Origin: Oscheius onirici
Taxonomy: Eukaryota > Nematoda > Chromadorea > Rhabditida > Rhabditidae
Reading direction: 5' to 3'
Assembly: GCA_932521025.1 (NCBI GenBank)
Contig: OW051470.1
Span: 3,210,501 to 3,274,500 of the forward strand
DNA length: 64,000 nt
Part shown: piece by piece, positions 1-10,389 of the stretch
How positions within the stretch are numbered: the stretch's first letter is position 1
How the letters are laid out: each line of letters begins with the position of its first letter
The notes under the pieces: generated by a model
The model's database searches: none
What the model was told of the DNA's origin: nothing
Seen by the model: the letters and a program-made list of their open reading frames with translations, nothing else
Translations under genes and position numbers: made by a program

Positions 1-949
1 CAGTATTATGCTCCCTTTTTTGTGCTCGCATCCCTTTCTTGACGTCTGTGCATAATTTTCCGGTTTGACTTTGAATGGAAATTCTTTTTTTCATAGTTTA
101 TTGGTTAGCGTGTTCGTTTTGTATTCTAGACATCTTAGTTCGATTCCTCCACCCAGTAAATTCAAATTTAAGCTCTTCTTTCTTTCACAAATGGTCATTT
201 TTCGTCGTTTCATGCATTTTTAACCGATAGAGCTTCGTGGCTGGTTGGTTGGCGCCAGCTGTCTCCAGTCCCAGAACGCGATAACAAAACACGAGCCTCT
301 CTCCCGGGTCGATTCGAACCCGGTCTTTTAAAACTTTGTTTTAACTTGACTCCTGTTTACCGAAAACAAAAAAAGGAGAGAAAAAATAGCCGAGAGCCCG
401 CTTCAGCCAATTGATTCGACGACGATAAAGTAATTACGTGGTCCTAATTAGCATGCGCAGCCCAGCCGGATTTACGGTTGATTGAGCGCCTCTTTCGAGC
501 TCTCACTCCAAACTCTTCTCCTTTATTTCATCACACGCCAGAGCTTCTTTTTCTGTCCTCTTCTTCAAGTCCAGTTCAAGAAGTTTCTGGAACAATTAGA
601 CCAAGTTTTGTCTACCGTTTTCACTGCCCTTATTGTTCTCGCTCGAGTGGTGGGAGATCACAAGGAAACTACCAGATTTCTTTCCAGAGAGCACATTCTG
701 TCTGATCGAAGATCCCTCCTTTTATTTTGAAGCCACTAAGAAATTCGAGAAGAAATCTGATTAAACCCCTCTTGACTCACGCTCCGTCTCCTAGAATAAT
801 GAGAAAGTTTTGTTTTTGACGTAAAAAAGAGAGATCGATTGCTGCCCCGATAGAGTAAGGAGGCGCAAAAACAAAAATGCTCGCCCGGAGGGTGTGCCCT
901 CTCCTCATTTCCCTCTCCATTTGTTTGTCCCCAAGAGACTCATTTTCAG
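1..949. other. 5' flank of the PDE gene, no confirmed exon
   Basis: AT-rich sequence before the first exon I can place. A stretch around 577-729 is open on the plus strand after a possible acceptor and could be an upstream exon of the phosphodiesterase, but I could not match it to a GAF domain. Near 305-322, minus strand, there is a lone tRNA B-box-like sequence (GGTTCGAATC) with no convincing D-arm or acceptor stem upstream, so I read it as tRNA-derived debris. Confidence 0.3.
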
Positions 950-3191
950 GAGTCTTCGTCGGCGTCGTCGAGCTGTGCAACAAGGAGGGCAAAAGTGGCG
1001 GTTTCAGCAAGTTTGACGAGCAAAAGGCCCGGACATTTGCCCTGTACTGTGCCAACAGTCTGTCACACGTGAGTTCTTCTTCCGAATAAGAGACGGGAAG
1101 CCTTCCAGAAGATAATCCCCTGTCTATTGACACTCTCAGTCATTCTCGAAAACAAGGCTGATTCTGATGCTAATAAGATTATCAGCCTATAATATTCCGT
1201 GTGCGCGTGCCTATTTTTCGGTCTCTCGCTTCAAAACGGTCACACATTGACTGTCGCCACGTTCCCCGTTTTGAAACAGTTTTTCTGTTTACTTTTAAAG
1301 ATGATCTCTGGCGTGAGAGATTGACTCCCGATCTTGAAAAAAGTGTCCATTGGACGCTATTTTGAACTGGGCTCCGTTCTGGGGTAGTCCAGAGCGACTC
1401 TGTGACCCGTCCTTTTGTACAGAAAGAATCCTAAAAGATTTCCTGATCCCGGAGGGAGCTCAAAAGCTGTTCCACTGGTGTGGAGGCCTATGTATACAGG
1501 AATCCAACTGTGAACCTCTCCCTGTACCGTCTCGGAATTTTCCTAAAGCAAATTCAAAAGCAAGGTTGACTTGTGACAGAAAGATTTCCTTGAGCCTGCT
1601 CAAAATAGTAGTGAATGGTGGCGGGAGAAGAAGTGGTTTCCTCGATTTCCGGACGAGAGAGTCCTCCCAGTTTTGTGTACCCAGCCGTGGTCATCACCCA
1701 CCCAAAACGCCTACTCTCTTGTCTCTTTTGCAGACTGGAAACTTTATACTATATACTCCTCTTCAGGCCTATAAAAACCATTTCAGTGTCTCCTTCTCCA
1801 AAAAGTGCACGAGGTTCAGCGACGGACGCATATGGCCGGCGAATGGATCGTCAAAGATCCCATCGCTGTCAATCAGAAGGAAGTCGAGCGTCTGGCTCAG
1901 GAGACCATCCGAGCCTGTCATCAGATCCATCCGCAGTTTGCCAGCTTCAGTTTTTCCCCAAGATCTATCGGAGGCGGTCTGGAATACGTCCGAGCTGCCA
2001 TGTCCATGTTCCAAGTAAGTTTTACCGTAATCCAAAAGAGTCTGCAATTTTTAGGATCTCGGCTTCACATACCTCTACGGAATGAGGCAGGACACACTGG
2101 CTCGCTTCGTGCTCCGTGTGGCCAACGGCTACCGCGATGTGGCCTATCATAACTGGTCTCATGCTTTTGCCGTGGCTCATTTCGCATGGAATGCCTTGAA
2201 GACGCACAAAGTTAGAAGTGGTAAGACTCTTTTTTCTTCTGAAGTAATTGATGAATTTAGCTCTGGACGAATTGGAGCGTCTCTCCCTGCTGATCGCCTG
2301 TCTCTGTCACGACATCGATCATCGTGGAACCAACAACAAATTCCAGCTGGAGCGACGTACTCCTCTTGCCGTCCTCTACAGCAGTGAAGGCAGTGTTCTC
2401 GAACAGCATCACTATGCCCAGACTGTGATGATTCTCCAGTCGAAGGAGTGCAATATTCTCTCGGCTCTGACTCGAACCCAATATCAGAGCGTTCTTGCTC
2501 ATATCCGTGACGATATTCTGGCTACAGACATTGCTGTTCATATGCAGAAACTGCCTCGTTTCAGGGAAATGGTTTCAGGTAACTTACAGCGAATCAAATC
2601 GAATCGAAAACTTTTTAGAAGGCTACAATGATCTCTCAGTCGACCACCATTACTTGCTCTCGTGTCTTCTGATGACAGCCAGTGATCTCAGCGACCAGTC
2701 CAAGGACTTTACCAACTCAAAAGCCATAGCTGAGAACATTTATCGCGAGTTCTTCTGTCAGGGCGATATGGAGAAGGCTCATGGCACGGAGCCGATGACT
2801 ATGATGGACCGAGAGAGGGCAAATGTGGCCCAGATCCAGATCGAGTTCATGGACAATGTGGCTGTTCCCGTCTTTGAGTGAGTCTTGGAGAGAGGGTAGA
2901 GTGGAAACTGTAAATATTCAGACTGCTGGCAGCTGTCGTCCCTGATGGTCGGAGCGTCTACGAGTCGATTCTGAACAATCGAGAGTGCTGGAAAAAGCTG
3001 GACGATCTACTGGAGGGTTATCTGAACAGTCGTCCGGCTCTCGGACTGGAATATCTTCGTGACGTGGAGCTGGAAAAGCGGGTTGTGGAAGGAGTTCGAG
3101 CGGAGAGAGAGCAGGTTTTTTTTATCAATGGATCAGTATTAAAAGTCCGTTTCAGAGAGCACAGAATCAGCAGAATGGTTTGATGCGGTAA
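950..3191 (+). CDS. pde-2: PDE2-like 3',5'-cyclic nucleotide phosphodiesterase (5' exons missing)
   Basis: Hydrolyses cAMP/cGMP; the family is gated by GAF domains binding cyclic nucleotide. Exons by eye: 950-1068 (end of a GAF domain, VVELCNKEG...SLSH), 1787-2014, 2055-2220, 2261-2578, 2619-2877, 2922-3114 and 3156-3191; all junctions keep frame. The catalytic domain shows YHNWSHAFAVAHF, the metal-binding CLCHDIDHRGTNN, LYSSEGSVLEQHH, LMTASDLSDQSK and FCQGDMEKAHG, all close to PDE2A in order and spacing. The junction SLSH-CLLLQKVHEVQ matches the PDE2 GAF-B to linker transition. The start and the first GAF domain are not identified and probably lie upstream of the window. A 718 bp intron separates the GAF end from the linker. 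PDE5/10/11 also have GAF domains, but the catalytic motifs fit PDE2 best. Confidence 0.88.
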
Positions 3192-3518
3192 CAATAATAA
3201 TCATCCTCCACAACTCCTTTCGTCTTTCGAAATTTTGCAAAAACGGGTTCTCCGGCTTCCCCCCTCTTTTACCCCCGAATCATTCCGAAACCAATTGTGA
3301 TCCTGTTTTATTTGTACACAGTGAGTCAATTCTTCCGAAGAAGAAAAAGTAGAAGCCAGTAGGTGCCTTAGACGTCCGTCATATCCTGTACCTATTCCCC
3401 TTTCTTTCCTCCTCATTTCCTCACCAGTCATTCCTCTTTTTGTCCTTTTTTTCAAATAAATATTTATTTTCTACATCCTTCAATGGTCTTCTTCTGAAGA
3501 AGTAGGACACCATAATTG

Positions 3519-5044
3519 TCATAGAGCAAGCGATCTCGTATTCGTCGAATGGCGTGCCCAGACGCCACTAGAGTTCGGCGTGCTCTTCCAGAGGGTCCGA
3601 TTGTAGGCCAGAACGATGAAGCTGAAAAAATGTTAACTGTGAGAATTTTTGAAGGCTGGACTTACAAGACTTCGTCCAAGAAACCTTTATATTATTATTT
3701 CAAGGTATCTTGCTACCAGAATCTAAGACAGAAAACCTACCCATCGAGCATGACATGCGCTTGCCAAAAGACGGTGTTGACAACGAATTGATACCAGGAC
3801 TCTCCGTACCACGGAACTCTGAGCGAGACGACGTAAACATCAAAGACGTAAAGCAGATTCTCAGTCGAGTTCTAAACTTTCCGATCTGTTTTCACAAAAA
3901 ATCTCGGTGAGAAAATTTCCATAATTAAGTCAGCTGAGGAGCGAACTGGAGAGCAACTTCTCACGTGTTCTGTACAAGTGAAACTGAGGTGAACTCACTT
4001 GAGCCAGAAGTTTCCAGTTGCGACGTTCCTTCTCAACAGCGGAATGGTCGTTGGTGGAACGGACTTGCCTCTGAATTTGGAATTTTTATATGGGAGACAG
4101 AAGACTAACAATGACTCTGATTATGCGAATAGCTGTAAGAATATTGAGAACTGTGGTGATGATGAAGAAGGCCGTGAAGGCAATGTTGATAAAAGTATTG
4201 AAACCATTGGCGCAATCTCCGTTTGGGAGAAAGGAGATCGGCTCTGGATCGTACTCGAAGCTGCAGCCGTCTGAAAAATAAAGTTAGTTTTCTCTGTATA
4301 TCTAAGTAAAGGGAAACACTCCAATTAACAATATTATAGAACTACGTCAAGCTAGAATGTCAAGAAATGGCGTGAGAAACGTCGTCATTGTTTCGACCTA
4401 ACGTGAACTTCAGAATCTGTACTCACCAGGCATTCCCAGACCGAAAAGAACTGTGCAGTACACCAAGCAAATGATGATGAGGACCTAAAAGAGTCTGTCC
4501 CTTTGCTAACTGATAAATCTTACAGTAGCACTCTTGGCTCCTTCCAAACTCCTATAAAAGAAGGGAAAGTAGGCGGCTATGAATCGAGTGACAGATATAC
4601 AAGTCTGAGTCGAAGGACCCATCCAATAAGCACCCCACCCGGCAAGTTGACCGAAGAATTGGTTGAAAAAGTGAGGGAGAAAGATACGGTTCCTGAACAA
4701 GTTTCTTGATCTAAATAGTAAAGAAACCCACATAGTTGTCGACGGAATGACCCAGATGAGAAACACAGTCAGAATGACACAGTTACTGATCATCCTCGTC
4801 CTGTTCAAGAGGTGAAAAATGGTCCTGTAGCGTTCCTTTCCCCACATCATATAGAAACAGAAGCCATTGACTCCGATCCCACTGAACGAGATCTGAAATT
4901 TGATGGGAAAAGAAACTACAGTACTCCTACCATGAACATGACCAGACAGGAGACATTTCTCAGAACATCTACTGTCAGTTCTGTAGATACTGTAGTCCTA
5001 TTTGTGATAGAAGGTGTTGAAGTCACCGAGAGCGTGGGCGACAT
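3519..5044 (-). CDS. SRX-class seven-transmembrane chemoreceptor
   Basis: Nematode serpentine receptor, probably chemosensory. Seven exons on the minus strand: 5044-4931, 4892-4524, 4484-4427, 4270-4110, 4070-3999, 3871-3741 and 3621-3519, joining in frame to about 335 aa. The N-terminus is short, Ser/Thr-rich and has N-glycosylation sequons (NRT, NVS), then TM1 (VNGFCFYMMW). The family hallmark GWGAYWMGPSTQTCISVTRF lies at TM3. The loop DGCSFEYDPEPISFLPNGDC is the typical SRX extracellular Cys-rich loop. TM6-7 reads LLYVFDVYVVSLR..., and the end is a cytoplasmic Ser/Thr-rich tail. Length suits the family. No lesion seen, so it is probably functional. Naming below class level is not possible. 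Confidence 0.85.
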
Positions 5045-5397
5045 TGACTGAAAGTGAGAAAGTCACAGAGGGTGGACGTGACTTGAGGGAGAGAGCGGGG
5101 TTTCCTGATTCGAAACATGGGACAGAGAGACAGGAAGCAAATGGGCGTGGAAGAAAGAACTTTGGTAGAAGCTACCAGAGTTTCATATGGAAGAAGGAGA
5201 CAGTGGTTTCTAGAACATAGGAACAAGTAGACTAGAAATAGGCGGAACTACCATTTGAGGAAAAGGCCAAATGTCGGATCAATAAAGCTACCACGAATCA
5301 AAGCACAGAAGAGAAACCAGAGCCTGTCGCTGTCAAAGGTTACAATGCAAGGCTGTACATTTATTTTAGTACGGTTTATTGGTCCAGTAGCTATTGA

Positions 5398-6177
5398 CTA
5401 GACACGGGTCGAGGTGATGGCTTCTTGCGGACGGATGGGAATCTTCTTCCTGATGGAGCGAGGAGCCGTGGCCCGACGCTCGAGAATCTTGCGCAGAGTG
5501 GCCACCGAGTGAGTTCCCTGACGGATGGAGAAATCGGCAGTCGGATCCGAGAGCGAGGTCGTCGGAGGCAGAGGAGAGGCCGGACGACGCCAGCCAGACT
5601 GATTGGTCGGCAGTTCCGACACTTCAGAGATGGTCGTCTCATCCTCGTCCTCATCCTGTGGAAAGACGACCAGCTGTTCAGACGGGTCATCTACGAACGT
5701 CTCTTCCAGAGACGAGTCCTCCGGATACTGGTCAGTCCTCTGAGTGTTGGTCTCCTGTTCCGTCTTCTTCTTCTCCAGACTGTTGATGGCTCGAACCCAA
5801 AGTAAGGCGTCCTTTCCCAGAATGGTCATGAAGAAGGTTCCGTAGCGCATCTTGATCGTGATCTGAGTCCTCTTCTTGCCCTCAGTCATTCCCTTGGTCG
5901 TCGTCTTGACTCGGATCGCGTCGTTCAGATCCAGAACCCAGCCATTCTCGTCCTCGTTGTAGATGATCAAGTAGCCCTGCTTGGTCATCGTCGTCTGACG
6001 CATCTTGATCTCGCTGACTCGCTTGAAGAGGAACCACTTGCGCTTCATCATCGACAGGACGAGTCCCTGGGCCAAGGCGTCTTCAGCAGCTACACGCCAG
6101 CGAGCCTGAGGCGGCAAAGAGATCTTCCGCTTGAAGTTGTTGGTGATGTCCAGGGTAGAAGCGCAGTTGTACGGCAT
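5398..6177 (-). CDS. Intronless PH-like domain protein
   Basis: Single-exon ORF of 259 aa. Residues about 40-135 look like a pleckstrin-homology fold: basic MMKRKWFLFKR, a beta-rich middle (GYLIIYNEDENGWVLDLND) and the closing helix with its invariant Trp (KDALLWVRAINSL). The remainder is acidic and Ser/Thr/Pro-rich, then Arg-rich (LRKILERRATAPRSIRKK). No lipid-binding signature can be called. An intronless gene in an intron-rich genome suggests a retrocopy or male germline expression, as is common in nematodes. The specific family is not recognised. Confidence 0.7.
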   Translation of the reverse strand: MPYNCASTLDITNNFKRKISLPPQARWRVAAEDALAQGLVLSMMKRKWFLFKRVSEIKMRQTTMTKQGYLIIYNEDENGWVLDLNDAIRVKTTTKGMTEGKKRTQITIKMRYGTFFMTILGKDALLWVRAINSLEKKKTEQETNTQRTDQYPEDSSLEETFVDDPSEQLVVFPQDEDEDETTISEVSELPTNQSGWRRPASPLPPTTSLSDPTADFSIRQGTHSVATLRKILERRATAPRSIRKKIPIRPQEAITSTRV

Positions 6178-6656
6178 CTTGTCAGCAGGCGACCTTCTTC
6201 GGCAGGAGCAAAGTTAGATTGGAGTTCCTTTGTTGTTTCGGAAAGCTTACGGTAATTTCAATTACGAGCAATTTCAATTTTTTTTTGCAAATTTTTTTTG
6301 ATTGCTTTTTATTTTGAACAAAAGATTGTAATCCGCTTTTTTCAAACCGTTGTGAAAATTTCATGTATGCGATCACGATCAAGCCTATGTTAGAAATTCC
6401 TTGGATTGCTCTCACTTCCCTCTGTCACAGAACCGTATCCCTAGCTCCGCTTCCATTCTGTCTTTTTCACTCTGTTCCAGTCACACTGTCCTTGTAAAAA
6501 ACTACCAAAGCCCTAAGAACACTTCACCCACTTGCTTTTACTGTCTTGACTTGCTAAAAACTAATCTTGCTCACAAAGCTTATCCCCAATTAGGGCTCCA
6601 GACACAAACAAAGACTTGGGATAAATTTAAAGTGGATGACCATAAGTGGACAAGGA

Positions 6657-6756
6657 TCGCTATGCTCTTTCGATCATGGTCTGCGAATCACTAGAGTCAA
6701 TGGGTACCGCACTTCCTCCAACACTTCCCGAAGGAGGTCGTAGAGAGCTCGAAAGC
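6657..6756 (-). pseudogene. PDZ-like C-terminal coding fragment, copy 1
   Basis: Read on the minus strand this stretch encodes SFRALYDLLREVLEEV followed by RYPLTLVIRRP and a stop, which looks like the last helix and strand of a PDZ domain. A possible acceptor (CTCCTTAG) lies just upstream at about 6768. No companion exons were found in the 800 bp upstream. A second copy, about 90 percent identical but frameshifted, is at 17972-18080. Either it is the last exon of an unrecognised gene or a dispersed gene fragment. Confidence 0.5.
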
Positions 6757-7631
6757 TGATTCCACTAAGGAGGGTACTTATATAGAAGTCCAACAGATAT
6801 AAAAAGAGATCTGTATGGCCTCATTGAACTAACGAGACCAATGAGCTAAGTTCAATTATTCCTTCGGAACCTCTCAAGCGAAGTACCTCCTTTTGAATAT
6901 CGACATATTTAGCTGTCTATATCTTGAGTAGTGGAATGACTTCTTGAACATGAAAACAAAGAAACAATTCTTTTGGAGCGTCGATTGGGAAAATGAGTAT
7001 GGAAAGGGAAACTTTGCCTCGGGCTGTGAATGCAAGATCGAAGCTCAAAGGGTTTTTCAAACTCTGATGGAACTCATATAGATTTCACCTGTCTCATCAG
7101 TAGAGGTTTGCTGAAATACCAAATGGGAGTTGTAGGTGGAAAGTCAGGTGCTGTAATTAGACTACAAGCTGAGAGTGTTGATCTGCACAGTGTAATGGGT
7201 CGTCCAAATGTTTTGGAACGAAAAACGTCAGCCTAAAACTTGGGGAATAATGGGATTAGACGGTCAGTTACTAGGGGTAATAAATCAAGTCAGGAAATTC
7301 GTGATGAGACTCTCGATGAGATATTATTCTCTCGTGAGTTTGACCGTTCTTTCACCTTCCCACGGGGTTTTAGACTCTTTCCAAAGCCACGACTGATCAA
7401 CCCGTGTTCAACCTAGACAGATAAAAAGTTTGAAACAACCAGGAACGGGAAACTATTCTCGAAAATTCACACGAAACACATCGGAAGAGAGTGAAACTGC
7501 GGACTAGAAATTCCAGTGAACATTCCACACTTCAAATATGTACTCGTCAAAATTAGTCTAATCGGAATCCGCTTGAATGCTTCAAAAAAAACTTGAAATA
7601 GAACTACAAGAGATCGATCTATTTCAATGCT

Positions 7632-7832
7632 TTACTCAGCCTTTTCAGGAGCATTAGCTGCACTGGCGACAGCCTCATCCGACGTCTTTGCTCCAGCCGT
7701 TGGAGGGGGCAGCAGCACTCGTAGGAGGAGCTCCAGCCGCTGGTGGAGGTGGCTTCTTCTTGCATCCGCAGTTGACAGTAGAAGCGACAAGAGCCACAAT
7801 CTGGGAAACAAGGACAGCAGGAGAAGAGACAT
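7632..7832 (-). pseudogene. Small Ala/Pro-rich reading frame, possibly frameshifted
   Basis: ATG at 7832 directly follows an acceptor-like AACCAG, and a TATA-like TATAAATA lies about 40 bp upstream. The uninterrupted frame gives 66 aa starting with a hydrophobic MSLLLLSLFPRLWLLSLLL, like a signal peptide, and ending TSDEAVASAANAPEKAE. In the middle another frame reads more naturally as VNCGCKKKPPPPAAGAPP, and a one-base shift in a run of five C (7703-7707) would join it to the same Ala-rich end. It may be a small secreted protein, a pseudogene, or a real gene with an indel in the assembly. Not assigned to a family. Confidence 0.3.
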
Positions 7833-8626
7833 CTGGTTATTACTGTCTCTTCGATTCTTGGGCGAGTATTTATAGCTGACAACACGTGAAGTTTGACACA
7901 ATTCGATGTGACGAAAAGTTATATTTTTTTGAATAACGTAAAACATTCAAACGAATAAAGAAACTTTGAACAGTTTGAGAGATTTTCCACCGAAGCTATA
8001 TAGACCGTCTTGAACCATCAATTTTACAACTCCAGTGTTTCGTAATAGAATGAGGACAGATACCGGGTAGTCAAATAAAGTGTTCAACTTCAATGAACAG
8101 TTCCAAAGTATGATATGATTGCTATGGTTCGTTTATAGATCTAACACTAGTAGTTTGAGGGAAAGTTGTTACGGCGAACCTTTAAAAAAAGGTTCACCAT
8201 CAAGAGAATTGGAGCTACAACGAGAGAGAATAAATTGAGAAGAAGTTAACTATTTCAAACTTACATGTCAAATTAACAATGATATTAACAAGAGCACTGC
8301 CGAAATTTGGCTGACAGAGAGACTGTTTCGGAACCAACAGAACAGTTCAAAAACAATGAGATGTCTCATATTGTCATATATTTCGGGACAAACCTTGAGT
8401 GAGTCAGGATTGGATAGAAATAGTTTTGGCACAAGACCTGATTGACCAACGAGGCCAATAAGAAGCTCTAGATCTCCGTCGTAGTTTTATTTAGCATTTG
8501 TTTGTTCTGATCTAATTAGATTCTCAAAGCTTCTAATGTTTATTGTTTAGTCCGGAATGTGCATCTACCGTCAGGAGAAATGAACATTCGCTACACGGAG
8601 CCCTGTGCCGCGAATAAACCAGTTTT

Positions 8627-9290
8627 TCAAAACGGAATGTGGAATGGAAACATAACCTGAAGAGGGTATGACATGACGGGGAATGGATAGGCTGGCAGAA
8701 CAGGAGCAATGGGAACATGGATCATGGCTGAATTCATATGATGAAATGGGTACATCGGTTCGGCTGGAGGAGGAGCAGGAGTCTCTTGAGGGGAACGGTC
8801 GCGCCGTATCAGATGTCTCTGGAAGAAACGAGGATTCTCGGCTCTTCTAGGACGACGACTCTCGACGTCACTCTCTGGACTAGACTGGTTCGAGTAGCTC
8901 AGATGCTGTTCCAGACCTGAACCTTGAACTAGATAGAAAGAGAGTTTTTCTCACGTATAATTTGATCCTGTACTTCTCGCATCCTCCTCGCAAGTTGCAA
9001 GTGTTTCTGGACTGCGGTAGCTCCTTCCGGACCACTCTTCATGATGACGTACTTGACCAGCTCGTGACCGAGGAAGTTTCTCACTGGACTTCTAAAGGAC
9101 TGTTGTCCACGACATATTGGACATTTGGAGTTGGTGAGTTGGTCGATACAGTTGCTGCAGATCGAGTGACCACAACGACCGGCCACCGGGTAGACGCCGA
9201 GTGCTAAAACAGTCCTTTAAAGATGGAAGAGGTAGACGACTTACTGTAGTGCTGGTAGCAGATGGGGCATTCGAGAGGAGAAGCTGACAT
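8627..9290 (-). CDS. RING-finger protein, probable E3 ubiquitin ligase
   Basis: Three exons (9290-9245, 9203-8955, 8922-8627) give 196 aa. The start MSASPLECPICYQHYT opens directly into a C3HC4 RING: CPIC, then AGRCGHSICSNC, then SKCPIC. This first-residue RING is typical of TRIM/RNF-type ligases. After the RING comes a short basic helix (LARRMREVQDQIIRE), an acidic/basic linker and a Pro/Met/aromatic-rich tail ending YPLQVMFPFHIPF. There is no B-box or transmembrane segment. The stop-containing frame just after exon 2 is an intron of 32 bp, short but with GT..AG borders. Substrate unknown. It is transcribed away from PYM across 176 bp. Confidence 0.75.
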
Positions 9291-9466
9291 GATTTACTGT
9301 GGATTGGGAAATGGGATTGGCAAGCAAGGATAAGAATAAGCAAGCGACGCATTTCGAAAAATGCGGTTTCGCGCGGCGTCGCTTTATCACAGCCTGTAAA
9401 CAAGAGCTACGCGTAGCCATTAATCAGATAGGATCCGCGCCAGACACTTTTCCCTCTCTCGCTCTA
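9291..9466. promoter_or_regulatory. Shared divergent promoter of RING gene and PYM
   Basis: The two start codons are 176 bp apart and face away from each other. The interval contains a GC-rich stretch (TTTCGCGCGGCGTCGC) and the self-complementary CTACGCGTAG near 9407-9416. No TATA box seen. A shared promoter is inferred from geometry only. Confidence 0.4.
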
Positions 9467-10389
9467 ATGCCAGCAGAACGACGCGTTCAAACTGAGGATG
9501 GTACCTATCTCGTTTCCACTCAAAGACCTGATGGAACTTGGAGGAAGCCGAGAAGAGTCAAGGAAGGGTGAGTCCAGTTTATTTTTGAAATTTGACAAAA
9601 ACCGCTCTTTAACTGCTCGACTTATATTGCAATTGATAAATTATAAAAGGTTGGGCTCCTCGAAGATTTACAAGCCCTATACCTTCGATAAATTCCAAGA
9701 TTATCTTATCTTTGTATTCGGTTTTTTAGTTCGTACTCTCTCGGTCGATATGCACCGTCTCAGCACGTGCATGTCCAGCTGGTGCGCTGTTTTTGTTTTC
9801 GCCCGTTTCCGTGACAATGTTTCTTTGAAATCAATGTTCTTGGAAAAGCACCGACTATGTAATTGACGAATCTAATTGATATACCATTTTTCAATAACGT
9901 TCAGCCTAGTAGTAAAGACTGGCTAAAATAAAAGATCATTATTCAAAAAAGTCAAAAAGACAAAGTCTTTTGTTCAGGTACCGTCCCCAAGAAGAGGTGG
10001 AAAAGTACAAGATTCCACAGCTGAGAGTTGGTTCTTCAGAGAAGAAGACGAAAAAGGTCCCGACGGCCCTCACTCCTCGAGCCATGGCAGCGATGGTCCA
10101 GACGAGGAAGAGTCCCGATGAGAATCGCAGACTTTCTGACGGCGAGTGGCCAGAGCTCAGAAGAGAGACAACATCTGATGAGAAGGTTCCTCTAACGACC
10201 ACCAATAGGCAGAAACCCGAAGGAAGTACTTCTACTCTTACGGAAAAGAACGCCGAGAAACAGAATATTCAAAGGAAACTCATTTTTACACCTCACAGCC
10301 GGTGGAAGATGCCGGAACAGAAGACGGAGGATATCAAGTTCTCCAAAGATCTCGAACATATTACGGCTCAAATTAGCAAGTTGTGGTAG
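9467..10389 (+). CDS. pym-1: PYM/WIBG homologue, exon-junction-complex recycling factor
   Basis: PYM binds the Mago-Y14 dimer and ribosomes and strips exon-junction complexes from translated mRNA in the cytoplasm. Two exons, 9467-9567 and 9978-10389, 170 aa. The N-terminal signature is very clear: [20 protein letters not shown] then [14 protein letters not shown], the Mago-Y14-binding peptide. The middle carries charged, Pro-containing sequence with LTPRAMAAM, and the C-terminus a coiled segment ([16 protein letters not shown]) similar to the conserved PYM C-terminal helix. Length is close to that of animal PYM. No anomaly. Confidence 0.88.

Larger units (their letters stand above)
6178..8626. 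other. Intergenic region with a PDZ-like fragment and a doubtful small gene
   Basis: Apart from the two items listed separately (6657-6756 and 7632-7832) I see no supportable gene. ORFs at 6401-6694, 7030-7236 and 7208-7396 are short, lack flanking splice signals and have no protein character. 7880-8530 is AT-rich and featureless. Confidence 0.4.

Noticed and set aside
1350-2018. 222-codon plus-strand ORF
   Set aside because: Runs through the PDE intron and then out of frame through the next exon; no homology character.
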